64,000 bases of DNA, taken from Streptomyces sp. Tu6071. GTDB lineage: Bacteria; Actinomycetota; Actinomycetes; Streptomycetales; Streptomycetaceae. The notes beneath the pieces are model-generated. The model did no database searches. It saw only the letters and a list, made by a program, of their open reading frames with translations, and was not told the DNA's origin. The stretch lies in the NCBI RefSeq assembly GCF_000213055.1, contig NZ_CM001165.1:4548945-4612944 (forward strand), given 5' to 3'. Every line of letters starts with the position of its first letter. The first letter of the stretch is position 1. Of this stretch, positions 17,472-26,931 are shown one piece after another. Made by a program: the position numbers and the translations under genes.

Positions 17472-18494
17472 GTGGACCTGATCCGGCACCTGGAGTGCTT
17501 CGTGGCTGTTGCCGAAGAGTCACACTTCGGCCGTGCCGCGCGCCGGCTCGGCATGGCGCAGCCGCCGCTCTCGCAGCGCGTGCAGCGTCTTGAGAAGGAG
17601 CTGGGGGTACGGCTCTTCGAGCGCACGAGCCGTCGCGTCGCGCTCACCAGGGCCGGTCAGCTCCTGCTGCCGGAGGCGCGCACGCTCCTCGACCGGCACG
17701 AGGCGCTGCGCGCCGTCGCACGGCGCGTGCGCGAGGGCGGGAGCGGCCTCCTGCGGGCCGGGCTGCCGCCCGACCTCGCGGGGCCGACGGTCGCCGCGCT
17801 CCTCGCGGGCTTCCGGCGGGCCGATACCGGAGTCGAGCTGGAGGTACGGGAGTTGACGACCGCCGAACAGCTCGCGGCGCTGCGGGCGCGGGAACTCGAC
17901 GTCGGCCTCGTCCATCATCCCTGCGCGCTCCAGGGCTTGGCGCTCGGCCCCGTGCTCCGGCGCGAACTCGGCGTGCTGCTCGCCGAGTCGGCGGACGCGG
18001 CGGCGGACGCGGTGGTGCCGCTCGCGGCGCTCGGCGACCGCGAACTCGTCCTCTTCCCGCGCGCGGGAGCCCCCGCGCTCTACGACGAGCTCCTCAACTC
18101 CTGTGCCCGCGAGGGCTGGACACCGCGCGCCGTGCGGCACGGCCGGGGTGAGAACTTCGTCCGGGGCCTCGTGCTCTCGGGGCAGGCCGTCGCCTTCGTC
18201 CCGCGCGCCGAGGCGGTCGACGTGCCGGGGCTCGTGTGGCGCCCGCTCGCCGGGGCGCCCCTCTCCCGCCGCCACTCGGCGGCCTGGCCCGCCGGTCGCG
18301 AGGACGCGGCCGTCACCGCGTTCGCCGAGGCGGTGACGGTGGCGCTGCGCGAGCGGGAGGGCGCCGTGGTGGACGGGGGCGGGACCGCCGCCGGGGGCAC
18401 GGGGGCCGAGCGGCACGAGGACCCGGCGGCCCCCGGGTCCGGCACCCCTGTACGACCTTTGCACCTACGTCCAGCGGCGGAGTACTGGCTGTGA
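17472..18494 (+). CDS. LysR-family transcriptional regulator
   Basis: A 340-residue regulator. Residues 1-60 are the winged HTH (VDLIRHLECFVAVAEESHFGRAARRLGMAQPPLSQRVQRLEKELGVRLFERTSRRVALTRAG). A linker helix and a periplasmic-binding-like sensor domain (about 88-290) follow. The last 40 residues are Gly/Ala-rich. The GTG at 17472 gives the family's usual N-terminus; an ATG at 17451 would add 7 residues but lies inside the palindrome. Its stop overlaps the start of the beta-lactamase-like gene, so the two are co-transcribed, a layout recalling AmpR-type control. Confidence 0.92.
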   Translation: MDLIRHLECFVAVAEESHFGRAARRLGMAQPPLSQRVQRLEKELGVRLFERTSRRVALTRAGQLLLPEARTLLDRHEALRAVARRVREGGSGLLRAGLPPDLAGPTVAALLAGFRRADTGVELEVRELTTAEQLAALRARELDVGLVHHPCALQGLALGPVLRRELGVLLAESADAAADAVVPLAALGDRELVLFPRAGAPALYDELLNSCAREGWTPRAVRHGRGENFVRGLVLSGQAVAFVPRAEAVDVPGLVWRPLAGAPLSRRHSAAWPAGREDAAVTAFAEAVTVALREREGAVVDGGGTAAGGTGAERHEDPAAPGSGTPVRPLHLRPAAEYWL

Positions 18495-19402
18495 ACGACG
18501 CATCCGAGGAACGCACCGCGCCCGCCCGCACGGCCGTCGCGGACCGTATCGCCGCCGCCTTCGCGGACGCCGGGGTGGACGGCGTCGTCCACGCGGTGGA
18601 CATCGACCGGGGGACGGAGACGGGGTGGGAGGCGGACCGGCTCGTGTGCACGGCGAGCGTCCACAAGCTGTGTCTGCTCCTCGCGCTGCACCGGCTCGCG
18701 GCGGCGGGCCGGATCGACCTGACGGAGCGGGTCGAGTGCCCCGTCGAGGGGCGTACGCCGGGGGGTACGGGGCTCGCGGCGATGCTCGACGCGCCGCGCA
18801 TGTCGCTGCGCGACCTCGCGTACCTCATGATCGCCGTGAGCGACAACGCGGCGGCCGACCTGCTTCTCGCGCGGATCGGTCTGGAGGAGGTCAATCGCAC
18901 GACGGAGGCGCTGGGGCTGCGCCGCACCCGCGCGGTGGAGAGCTTCGCCGCGACGCAGGAGGGCATGCGCGAGGACGCGGGCCCGGCCGGGGCCCGTGCC
19001 CTCACCGACCCGCTCGTGCTCGCGCGCCTGCGCGCCCTCGACCCCGCGCACGGCAACCGCTCCACCCCGCGCGAACTCACGCGCCTCCTCGCGGCGTTGT
19101 GGCGGGACGAGTTCCTGCCGGAGCCGCACGGGGCGGCGGTGCGCAGGCTGCTCGGCCTCCAGGTCTGGCCGCACCGTCTCGCCTCGGGTTTCCCCTTCGA
19201 CGACGTGCAGGTCTTCGGCAAGACGGGCACGCTCCCGACGCTGCGGGCCGAGGTGGGCGTCGTGGAGTACCCGGACGGGGGCCGCTACGCGGTGGCCGTC
19301 TTCACGCGCGCCGCCGACACGGGGCACGTCGTCCCCGCGGCGGACGCGGTCATCGGGGTCGTGGGGCGCATCGTGGTGGACGGGCTGCGCGGCGCCCCGT
19401 GA
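18491..19402 (+). CDS. Class A beta-lactamase-like serine hydrolase, no signal peptide
   Basis: A 303-residue serine hydrolase with SVHK (Ser56-Lys59), SDN (117-119) and KTGT (244-247), in class A spacing. I do not see a clear ExxLN omega-loop motif, so it may be weak against beta-lactams or act on other substrates. The N-terminus (VNDASEERTAPARTAVADRI) is polar, with no Sec or Tat signal, which is odd for a beta-lactamase and suggests a cytoplasmic location unless the start is wrong. The GTG at 18491 overlaps the LysR stop by 4 nt. Context: LysR plus a divergent PBP. Confidence 0.85.
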   Translation: MNDASEERTAPARTAVADRIAAAFADAGVDGVVHAVDIDRGTETGWEADRLVCTASVHKLCLLLALHRLAAAGRIDLTERVECPVEGRTPGGTGLAAMLDAPRMSLRDLAYLMIAVSDNAAADLLLARIGLEEVNRTTEALGLRRTRAVESFAATQEGMREDAGPAGARALTDPLVLARLRALDPAHGNRSTPRELTRLLAALWRDEFLPEPHGAAVRRLLGLQVWPHRLASGFPFDDVQVFGKTGTLPTLRAEVGVVEYPDGGRYAVAVFTRAADTGHVVPAADAVIGVVGRIVVDGLRGAP

Positions 19403-19580
19403 GGCGGTGCCATTCCGCACCGCGACCGCTGCCGGTGCGGTGCCCGTAAAACCCGTGCCGGGAAAGAGGATGCAGGGGGGTGTACCGCGCGCCATCCGCT
19501 GATCCTCTGTGGTCCGGATCGGTCGCGGGTGCCGGGGGTACGTGCGCGGGGCCGCGCGGCGCTCCCGGTACCCCGAGCCG

Positions 19581-19605
19581 TCCCCTAGGGGACTCCCCTA
19601 GGGGA
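19581..19605. promoter_or_regulatory. Twin palindromic operators
   Basis: TCCCCTAGGGGA occurs twice (19581-19592 and 19594-19605), a 13-bp period. Both copies are perfect palindromes. They look like adjacent binding sites for a dimeric repressor or activator, about 475 nt upstream of the ABC exporter. Confidence 0.5.
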
Positions 19606-19701
19606 TCCCCCTGAGGGCGGCCCCTGTCCGGTGGTACCGGCGGAGGAGGTGGACGGCCCCGGCGCGCGCCTAGCCTGGCGGAGCGAGGCTGACCACAGGC
19701 T

Positions 19702-19725
19702 CGCAGGGGGGCTAACCCCCCTGCG
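19702..19725. terminator. Perfect hairpin in the exporter leader
   Basis: CGCAGGGGGG and its complement form a 10-bp stem (19702-19711, 19716-19725) with loop CTAA. No T-run follows. It could terminate the upstream LysR/hydrolase operon or attenuate the exporter transcript. Confidence 0.4.
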
Positions 19726-19943
19726 GATTGTGCGCTCAGCCGCACTGCGCGGGGGCACGGGGGACGGGAAGTATGGAGCACGTAAGCAGGTAGGGGAGCG
19801 GAGCGGAGCGGGCCCGCGTCACGGCACGTACGGCGCGTACGTACGGTGCCGGCGCGGCCCGCCACGCACCGCCGCACACCCGCTCGCACACGACCACCGC
19901 TCACGCGGGACCACCGCTCACCCGGTCCCGCACCGCAGCACTC

Positions 19944-19991
19944 CCGCACCACAGGACCACCGCACCACAGGACTTCCGCACCACAGGATTT
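19944..19991 (+). repeat. Three 16-bp tandem repeats
   Basis: The unit CCGCACCACAGGAYYW-like occurs at 19944, 19960 and 19976 with exact 16-bp spacing; the first 13 bases are identical apart from one C/T change. It lies 87-134 nt before the ABC ATPase start, so it is in the probable leader or promoter region. Confidence 0.8.
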
Positions 19992-20077
19992 CCGCTCCGC
20001 GAGCCGCCCCCGGGGGGAAACGGCGGGCGGCGCGGGGCGCGCTCACGCGCCTTGATGACCGACATAGGAGACATGAC

Positions 20078-20865
<788 letters not shown>

Positions 20866-20869
<4 letters not shown>

Positions 20870-23433
20870 CCGTCTTCCGTACCTCCCTGCGCAACTTCTG
20901 GGCGCACAAGGGCCGTATGGCGCTCTCCGCCGTGGCCGTGCTGCTCTCCGTCGCCTTCGTGTGCGGCACTCTCGTCTTCACCGACACGATGTCCACGACC
21001 TTCGACAAGCTCTTCGCGAAGACGGCGGCCGATGTCACCGTCAGCCCGAGCAAGGCCGCGCAGGACCGCGCGCAGAGCGAGAACGGGGCCACGCTGCCCG
21101 CCGCCGAGGTCGCGCGGCTCGCCCGCGTGGACGGGGTCGCGCGGGCCGAGGGCGCGGTCAGCACGCAGTCCGTCACCGTCGTCGGCGCGGACAACAAGAG
21201 CCTCGGCGCTTCCACGGGCGCCCCGACGCTCGCGGGGAACTGGACCCGTACCGACGAGCAGTCCATGAAGCTGACCTCCGGGCACCTGCCCCGCTCGCGC
21301 GCCGAGGTCGTCGTGGACGCCGACACGGCGAAGAAGCACCACCTGAAGTCCGGCGACGAGGTCCGTACGATCACCGCGCACGGCGACTTCACCTCGCACG
21401 TGAGCGGCGTGGCGACCTTCACCGTGACCAACCCGGGCGCGGCCGTCTTCTACTACGACACGGCGACGGCGCAGCGCGAACTCATCGACGCGCCGGGCCG
21501 CTTCACGCAGATCAACCTCACCGCCGGGAAGGGCGTGAGCGACACCGCGCTGAAGGCGGACGCGAGCGCCGTGCTGGACAAGGCCGGGCACAAGCTGCTC
21601 ACGCAGCAGGAGTCCGCCGACGAGTCGAGCAAGGACACCGCGTCCTTCCTCGACGTCATGAAGTACGCGCTGCTCGGCTTCGCCGGGATCGCCTTCCTCG
21701 TCGGGATCTTCCTCATCGTCAACACCTTCTCGATGCTCGTCGCCCAGCGCACCCGCGAGCTGGGCCTGTTGCGCGCGGTCGGTTCCTCGCGCCGCCAGGT
21801 CAACCGCTCGGTGCTCGTGGAGGCGCTGCTGCTCGGGGTCGTCGGCTCGGTGCTCGGCGCGGGCGCGGGGGTCGGGCTCGCGGTCGGGCTCATGAAGCTC
21901 ATGAACGCGGCCGGGATGAACCTGTCCACGAACGACCTCACGATCGCCTGGACCACGCCCGTCATCGGGCTCGTGCTCGGCATCGCGGTGACGGTGCTCG
22001 CCGCGTACCTCCCGGCCCGCCGCGCCGGGCGCGTCTCGCCGATGGCGGCGCTGCGCGAGACGGGCAGTCCCACGGACCGCCGTGCGGGCGCGGTGCGCTC
22101 CGCGCTCGGCGCGGTGCTCACCCTCGGCGGGGCCGCCGCGCTCTACCAGGTCTCCACGGTGGAGAAGGCGGGGGACGGGGCGCCGTGGCTCGGCGGCGGG
22201 ATCTTCCTGAGCCTGCTCGGGCTGATCCTCGTCGGGCCGCTGCTCGCCGGGCTCGTCGTCCGCGTCATCGGCGCGGTCGTGCTGCGGGTCTTCGGGCCCA
22301 TGGGCCGCCTCGCGGAGCGCAACGCGCTGCGCAACCCGCGCCGGACGGGCGCCACCGGGGCCGCGCTGATGATCGGGCTCGCGCTCGTCGCCTGCCTCTC
22401 CGTCGTCGGCTCCTCGATGGTCACGTCCGCGAGCAAGCAGCTCGACGAGTCGGTCGGCGCGGACTTCATCGTCGACACGATGAGCCAGCCGCTCGTGCCG
22501 AAGGCCGAGAAGGCGATCGCGGGGATCGACGGCATCGCGCACGTCTCGCACCTCAAGCGGGTCGGCGCGACGGTGACCTTCCCGGACGGCACGGAGAAGC
22601 GCGAGGACGTCTCCGCGACCGAGCCGACGTACATGGAGGACGTGCACCAGAAGACCGTCGCGGGCAGCCTGGCCGCCGCCTACGGCAAGGACGGCATGTC
22701 GCTCAACGAGGGCACGGCCGCGAAGTACGGCGTGAAGGTCGGCGACAAGCTGCCCGTCGCCTTCCACGAGGGCGGCACCGCGCGGCTCACGGTCCGCGCG
22801 ATCACCTCGGACGAGACGGTCTTCGACAAGGGCGCCTGGTACGTGTCGCTCGACACCGCCCGCGCGCACCTCCCGGCCGGGAAGGTCCCGCCGTCCGTCG
22901 CGCTCTTCGCGAAGGCCGACGACGGGAAGGAGAAGGCGGCGTACGCGGAGCTGAAGAAGGTCATGGACCCGTATCCGCAGTACGAGGTCGCCAACCAGGC
23001 CGACTACAAGCAGCTCCTGAAGGACCAGGTGGGCCAGCTCCTCAACATGATCTACGGGCTTCTCGCCCTCGCGATCGTCGTCGCCGTCCTCGGCGTCGTG
23101 AACACGCTCGCCCTGTCGGTCGTCGAACGCACCAGGGAGATCGGCCTCATGCGGGCCATCGGCCTCTCGCGCCGCCAGCTCCGCCGCATGATCCGCCTCG
23201 AATCGGTCGTCATCGCCCTGTTCGGCGCGGCGCTCGGCCTGGGGCTGGGCCTCGGCTGGGGCGCGAGCGCGCAGTCCCTCCTCTCGCTGGAGGGCCTGAA
23301 GGTCCTGGACATCCCGTGGGCCACGATCGGCGGCGTCTTCGCCGGGTCCGCGCTGGTGGGGCTCCTCGCGGCGCTCGTACCGGCGTTCAGGGCGGGGCGG
23401 ATGAACGTCCTGGGGGCGATCGCCACGGAGTGA
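20866..23433 (+). CDS. FtsX-type ABC permease (two FtsX domains)
   Basis: An 855-residue permease. A membrane helix near residue 20-40 is followed by a MacB-like periplasmic domain. The first FtsX domain (about 265-400) contains FLIVNTFSMLVAQRTRELGLLRAVGSSRRQVNRSVLVEA. A middle TM pair lies at about 420-475. A second extracellular domain follows, then a second FtsX domain (about 725-855) with VNTLALSVVERTREIGLMRAIGLSRRQLRRMIRLESV. The GTG at 20866 overlaps the ATPase stop. Together they form a complete exporter of the large actinobacterial type. Two strong hairpins follow it. Confidence 0.95.
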
Positions 23434-23443
23434 GCGGGGGACC

Positions 23444-23483
23444 GGCGGTCGGTGTGGCGCTACGGGGGGCCACACCGACCGCC
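23444..23483 (+). terminator. First of two strong terminators after the exporter operon
   Basis: A perfect 15-bp stem (23444-23458 and 23469-23483) with a 10-nt loop starts 11 nt after the permease stop. Confidence 0.8.
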
Positions 23484-23491
23484 AGGGGGAA

Positions 23492-23528
23492 CGGGACGGC
23501 CCGGCGGGAAAACCGCCGGGCCGTCCCG
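23492..23528 (+). terminator. Second strong terminator after the exporter operon
   Basis: A perfect 16-bp stem (CGGGACGGCCCGGCGG, 23492-23507, with 23513-23528) has the short loop GAAAA. It lies only 8 nt after the first hairpin. Confidence 0.8.
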
Positions 23529-23626
23529 CGTTTCACCCACCCGTGACGGGTGACCGATGAGGCGTGACGCGTGGCACCGGAACGACACGCACTTCCTGAC
23601 TCGTCACGACTTGTCCCTTCTCCTCG

Positions 23627-23632
23627 TACAGT
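23627..23632 (+). promoter_or_regulatory. -10 of the DHFR-family gene
   Basis: TACAGT lies 47 nt before the proposed start at 23680. No good -35 is visible at 17-18 nt spacing. Confidence 0.35.
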
Positions 23633-23679
23633 GCGCTCACTGATTGAGGTCCGCAAGCACACACTGGAAGTGATCGGCC

Positions 23680-24324
23680 ATCAGCAAGGTCCGTGTACAC
23701 AATTTCCACATCTCGCTCGACGGCTACGGCGCGGGCGAGACGGTCACGCTCGACAAGCCCATCGGGGACGCCGGGGGGCTCTTCGCGCCCTTCGACGGCC
23801 GGTTCATCGAGGGCGTGGACGCCGTGGACGCGCCGATCACCCTCGATCGCGCGCTCACGACGACCTGGGGTCAGGGCATCGGGGCGGAGATCATGGGCCG
23901 GGGCAAGTTCGGCCCGCAGGAGGGGGAGTGGCCGGACGACGGCTGGCGGGGCTGGTGGGGCGAGGAGCCCCCGTTCCGCACGCCCGTCGTCGTGCTCACG
24001 CACTACGCGCGCGAGCCCCTGCACTTCGACAACGGGACGAGCTTCCACTTCATGGACGCGACGCCCAAGGAAGCGCTCGCCCGCGCCCAGGAACTGGCGG
24101 ACGGCAAGGACGTCCGCATCGGCGGCGGTCCCTCCACCATCCGGCAGTTCCTCGCCGCCGACCTCGTCGACTTCATGCACCTTGTCACCGTCCCCATCAC
24201 GCTCGGGACGGGTGTCCTGCTGTGGGAGGGCCTTGACGGTATCCAGGACCGCTTCACCGTCGAGTCGACGGCGTCCACGAGCGGCCTGACGCATCAGTTC
24301 TGGAACCGCGCCACCAACGACTAG
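23680..24324 (+). CDS. Dihydrofolate reductase family (RibD C-like) protein with AUC start
   Basis: A 214-residue RibD_C/DHFR-fold reductase: SKVRVHNFHISLDGYGAG at the N-terminus, VVVLTHYAREP, FHFMDATPKEALARAQELADGKDVRIGGGPSTIRQFLAADLVDFMHLVTVPITLGTGVLLWEG. The typical first residue Met is encoded here by ATC (23680). The same frame has a stop at 23671-23673, and no ATG, GTG or TTG occurs until 23815, which would delete the conserved first strand. GGAAG lies 8 nt before the ATC. I therefore propose an AUC start; a sequencing error (ATG to ATC) is the alternative. Substrate unknown. Confidence 0.85.
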   Translation: MSKVRVHNFHISLDGYGAGETVTLDKPIGDAGGLFAPFDGRFIEGVDAVDAPITLDRALTTTWGQGIGAEIMGRGKFGPQEGEWPDDGWRGWWGEEPPFRTPVVVLTHYAREPLHFDNGTSFHFMDATPKEALARAQELADGKDVRIGGGPSTIRQFLAADLVDFMHLVTVPITLGTGVLLWEGLDGIQDRFTVESTASTSGLTHQFWNRATND

Positions 24325-24527
24325 CCCCTCGCCCCCTCCGTGACCGCTGTGTCCGCCCCGGCCCGTGCCCGGTCCGAGGCGGCGGCGACCTCCTCGTGGG
24401 CCCCCCATCGCCGGTGAGAGCCGGACTCGTGGGAGGGGTGGAGGAGCGCCGGCGGTGCGGGGTGGGCAGGATGGACCGGTCCCGGCCGACGGCCGGGCGC
24501 ACGGTTCACCCGATGGAGGGACATGTG

Positions 24528-25229
24528 ATGCGGAAGGTACGAAGGGTGACCCCGCTCGCGCGGCGGCACGAGGTCGTCGAGGGCGAGCCCGCCCCGGCCG
24601 ATGTGCTGCCTTACCTCCTCCACCTCCCGGAGGACTACGACGCCGACCCCGCACGCGCCTGGCCCCTCGTGCTGTTCCTGCACGGCGCGGGCGAGCGCGG
24701 CTCCGACCTGGAGGCGGTCACCCGCCACGGCATACCCGGACTGGCCGAGGAGGGACGGGAGTTCCCCTTCGTGGTCGCCTCTCCGCAGTGCCCCGCGTCG
24801 AGCCAGTGGGTCCCCGAGGTGACCACGCTCGCGGGGCTCCTGGACGAGGTCGAGGCCGAGTACCGCATCGACCCGTCCCGTATCCACGTCACCGGGCTGA
24901 GCATGGGCGGCTACGCCACCTGGAGCCTCGCCGTCCGCTACCCCGAGCGCTTCGCCTCCGTCGCCCCCGTCTGCGGCGGCCTGTGGATGCAACGCCCGGA
25001 CCCCATGTGCGACGTGCCCGTCTGGGCCTTCCACGGCGAGGAGGACGAGGCCGTCCCGATCGGCCGCTCCGAGGAGATCGTGGCGCGCCTCGAGGAGCTG
25101 GGCGCCGACGTCCGCTTCACCCGCTACCCGGGCGTGGGCCACGACTCCTGGACCCGCACCTACGACAACCCCGCCCTCTACGACTGGCTCCTCTCCCACC
25201 GCCGCACCGACCGGACGGGACGGAGCTGA
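24528..25229 (+). CDS. Alpha/beta hydrolase, predicted esterase/peptidase
   Basis: A 233-residue serine hydrolase. The oxyanion region is PLVLFLHGAGERG, the nucleophile elbow is GLSMGG (Ser125), and Asp173 (EEDEAVP) and His205 (GVGHDSW) complete the triad. SPQCPASSQWVPE matches the LpqC/predicted peptidase (COG4099) type, though here there is no signal peptide, so it is probably cytoplasmic. The ATG at 24528 follows GGAGGG by 7 nt. It is flanked by the DHFR-family gene and a GNAT gene on the same strand, and each has its own gap. Confidence 0.88.
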   Translation: MRKVRRVTPLARRHEVVEGEPAPADVLPYLLHLPEDYDADPARAWPLVLFLHGAGERGSDLEAVTRHGIPGLAEEGREFPFVVASPQCPASSQWVPEVTTLAGLLDEVEAEYRIDPSRIHVTGLSMGGYATWSLAVRYPERFASVAPVCGGLWMQRPDPMCDVPVWAFHGEEDEAVPIGRSEEIVARLEELGADVRFTRYPGVGHDSWTRTYDNPALYDWLLSHRRTDRTGRS

Positions 25230-25359
25230 AGGGCTCCGGGACCCGATCGCCCGAGGCGGCCCACCGGCCCCGGCCCGGAAACCGGTTCCGCCGCGCGTTC
25301 CGCACGCCCTGCGCCGCCGTGACCGGGAACACCGCGAGGCAGCGCGACGGGGGGACGGC

Positions 25360-26373
25360 GTGAGCGGCGACAGCGCACCGGGGCCCGGCTACGTCTTCCG
25401 CCCGTACCGGGGCGACGACGACCACGGCCCGATGGCCGCCGTACGGCGGGGCTGCGCGCGACGGGACGGGGTCGACGCCCGCTCGGTGGTGGAAGGGCTC
25501 CCGACAGCGGCGGCGATCGCCGAGGACTGCGCCCGCCTGGACGACCCCTCGGGCAACCAGCTTCTGGTGGAGCACGGCGGGGGCGTCGTCGGCTACGCGA
25601 CGATCCGGTGGTGGGAGGAGCCGGACGGTACGTGGCTGTACCCGCACCGCGGCTACCTGCTCCCCGAGCACCGCCGCCGGGGCACCGGCTCGGCGATGCT
25701 CGCCTGGGCGGAGGACCGCGTCCGCCACTTCGTACGCCGGCACGGCACCGCGCGGGCGGCCGTCCTCGGCGCGGACGCCATGGCCTCGGAGGCGGACGCG
25801 ACGGCGCTGCTGCTCGACGCGGGGTACCGGCGCGTGTTCAGCCTGGTCGAGCTGGAGCTGGACGACCTCGGCCAACTCCCCGAACGCCCGCCCTTGCCGG
25901 TCGGCGTGCGCGTCGGCGCGGTCGGGCCGAGCGGCTACCACACGGCCTGGAGGACGGTCGTCGACTCGTACGCGGGCGCCGCCTTCACCGAGACGTGGAC
26001 GTTCGCGCGCTTCCTCGCCACCGCCGACCCGGCCTGCTGGCGGGCCGCCTGGAACGGGCGGGACATGGCCGGGGTCGCCCTGTGCTCCCTCCGCCGCCAC
26101 GACCCCACCGTGGGCGAGGTCGAGGAGCTGAGCGTCCGGGCGGAGTCGCGGCGGCTGGGCCTCGGGCGGGCCCTGCTCCTGGACGGCCTGCGCTGCCTGC
26201 GCGCGCACGGCGCCGAGACCGCCCGCCTGTACACCGGGACCGCGAACCCGCACCGGTCCTACGACCTCTACGAGAGCGTGGGCTTCCGGCGCCGCAACGA
26301 GTACGTCCGCTACCGCAAACCGGTCACCGGCCCGGCGCAGGCACCCCCGCACCGGCCGGAGACCCCGGCGTGA
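25360..26373 (+). CDS. Tandem GNAT N-acetyltransferase
   Basis: A 337-residue protein with two GNAT folds. The first (about 10-165) carries HRGYLLPEHRRRGTGSAMLAWAEDR, a full acetyl-CoA pyrophosphate loop. The second (about 175-320) carries EELSVRAESRRLGLGRALLLDGLRCLRAHGAETARLYTGTANPHRSYDLYESVGF. The arrangement recalls MshD-like (mycothiol synthase-type) tandem acetyltransferases, but the substrate cannot be inferred. The GTG at 25360 is the first start with the family N-terminus. No signal or membrane segment is seen. It converges on the DUF397 cassette. Confidence 0.88.
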   Translation: MSGDSAPGPGYVFRPYRGDDDHGPMAAVRRGCARRDGVDARSVVEGLPTAAAIAEDCARLDDPSGNQLLVEHGGGVVGYATIRWWEEPDGTWLYPHRGYLLPEHRRRGTGSAMLAWAEDRVRHFVRRHGTARAAVLGADAMASEADATALLLDAGYRRVFSLVELELDDLGQLPERPPLPVGVRVGAVGPSGYHTAWRTVVDSYAGAAFTETWTFARFLATADPACWRAAWNGRDMAGVALCSLRRHDPTVGEVEELSVRAESRRLGLGRALLLDGLRCLRAHGAETARLYTGTANPHRSYDLYESVGFRRRNEYVRYRKPVTGPAQAPPHRPETPA

Positions 26374-26389
26374 GCGAACGGACGCGCTG

Positions 26390-26581
26390 TCAGCGCCCCT
26401 TGGCGACGGACCCGAGGAAGACGGCGAACGCCTCCCGGCCGAACTCGACCACGGGGCTGTCGTCGCCCCACTTGCTGTCGCGTACGGGCAAGGCCGCCTC
26501 TCCGACCGCGAGCTCAACGCAATTGCCGTTGTCCGCACCGCTGTAGCTGCTCTTGACCCACCTGCGCGTCTGCTCCGTCAT
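26390..26581 (-). CDS. DUF397 small protein (second copy of the cassette)
   Basis: A 63-residue DUF397 protein: RRWVKSSYSGADNGNCVELAV, LPVRDSKWGDDSPVVEFGREAFAVFLGSV. DUF397 genes follow XRE/DUF5753 regulators in very many Streptomyces loci and are thought to be the small partner of those regulators. It is about 70% identical by eye to the neighbouring DUF397 at 26737-26931, so it is probably a tandem duplicate. The ATG at 26581 follows GAGGGAG. A strong hairpin lies between the two copies. Confidence 0.92.
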   Translation of the reverse strand: MTEQTRRWVKSSYSGADNGNCVELAVGEAALPVRDSKWGDDSPVVEFGREAFAVFLGSVAKGR

Positions 26582-26637
26582 CGGGCCGCTCCCTCGTCTC
26601 TCGTACGGGCTTGAAGCCTGCCCAGCCCTGCGCAAGG

Positions 26638-26682
26638 CGAAGCCCGCCGGGCTCCCTGGTCCGGGGAGCGCGGCGGGCTTCG
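26638..26682 (-). terminator. Hairpin between the two DUF397 genes
   Basis: The outer stem CGAAGCCCGCCG (26638-26649) pairs perfectly with 26671-26682, and an inner GCTCCC/GGGAGC stem stacks inside. It lies between two same-strand genes, so it may reduce expression of the distal copy. Confidence 0.6.
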
Positions 26683-26736
26683 GGGTCGCGTGCAGGGGTT
26701 GCCACCGAGGGGGGGAAGTGGCAGACACGCGACGTC

Positions 26737-26931
26737 TTAACGGTCCGTCGTCACGGACCCGAGGAAGGCGGCGAACGCCTCACGACCGAATTCAACCACG
26801 GGGCTCTCGTCGGCGCGCTTGCTGTCACGCACAGGAATGATCGGCTCGCCGAACGCGATTTCGACGCAATTCCCGTTGTCGCCGCCGCTGTAGGTGCTCT
26901 TGGTCCACGTCCGAGCGGAATTCTTCGTCAT
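26737..26931 (-). CDS. DUF397 small protein (first copy of the cassette)
   Basis: A 64-residue DUF397 protein: RTWTKSTYSGGDNGNCVEIAFGEPIIPVRDSKRADESPVVEFGREAFAAFLGSV. Its ATG at 26931 overlaps the TGA of the upstream XRE gene (ATGA), so translation of the regulator and this protein is coupled, as expected for partners. It is likely cytoplasmic. Confidence 0.93.
   Translation of the reverse strand: MTKNSARTWTKSTYSGGDNGNCVEIAFGEPIIPVRDSKRADESPVVEFGREAFAAFLGSVTTDR

Larger units (their letters stand above)
19403..20077. promoter_or_regulatory. 675-nt intergenic region before the ABC exporter, rich in repeats
   Basis: No credible gene is seen here. The region holds twin 12-bp palindromes (19581-19605), a perfect hairpin (19702-19725) and three 16-bp tandem repeats (19944-19991), each listed separately. 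TAGCCT at about 19673 could be a -10. The ABC gene frame is open back to 19631, but that stretch lacks gene-like composition and the family start. Confidence 0.55.

Noticed and set aside
18491..19402. Naming the hydrolase a functional antibiotic-resistance beta-lactamase
   Set aside because: The three catalytic motifs are there, but there is no signal peptide or clear omega-loop glutamate, so only a beta-lactamase-like call is supported.
19631..20077. N-terminal extension of the ABC ATPase
   Set aside because: The frame is open but low-complexity, covers the hairpin and tandem repeats, and the GTG at 20078 has a good ribosome site and the family N-terminus.
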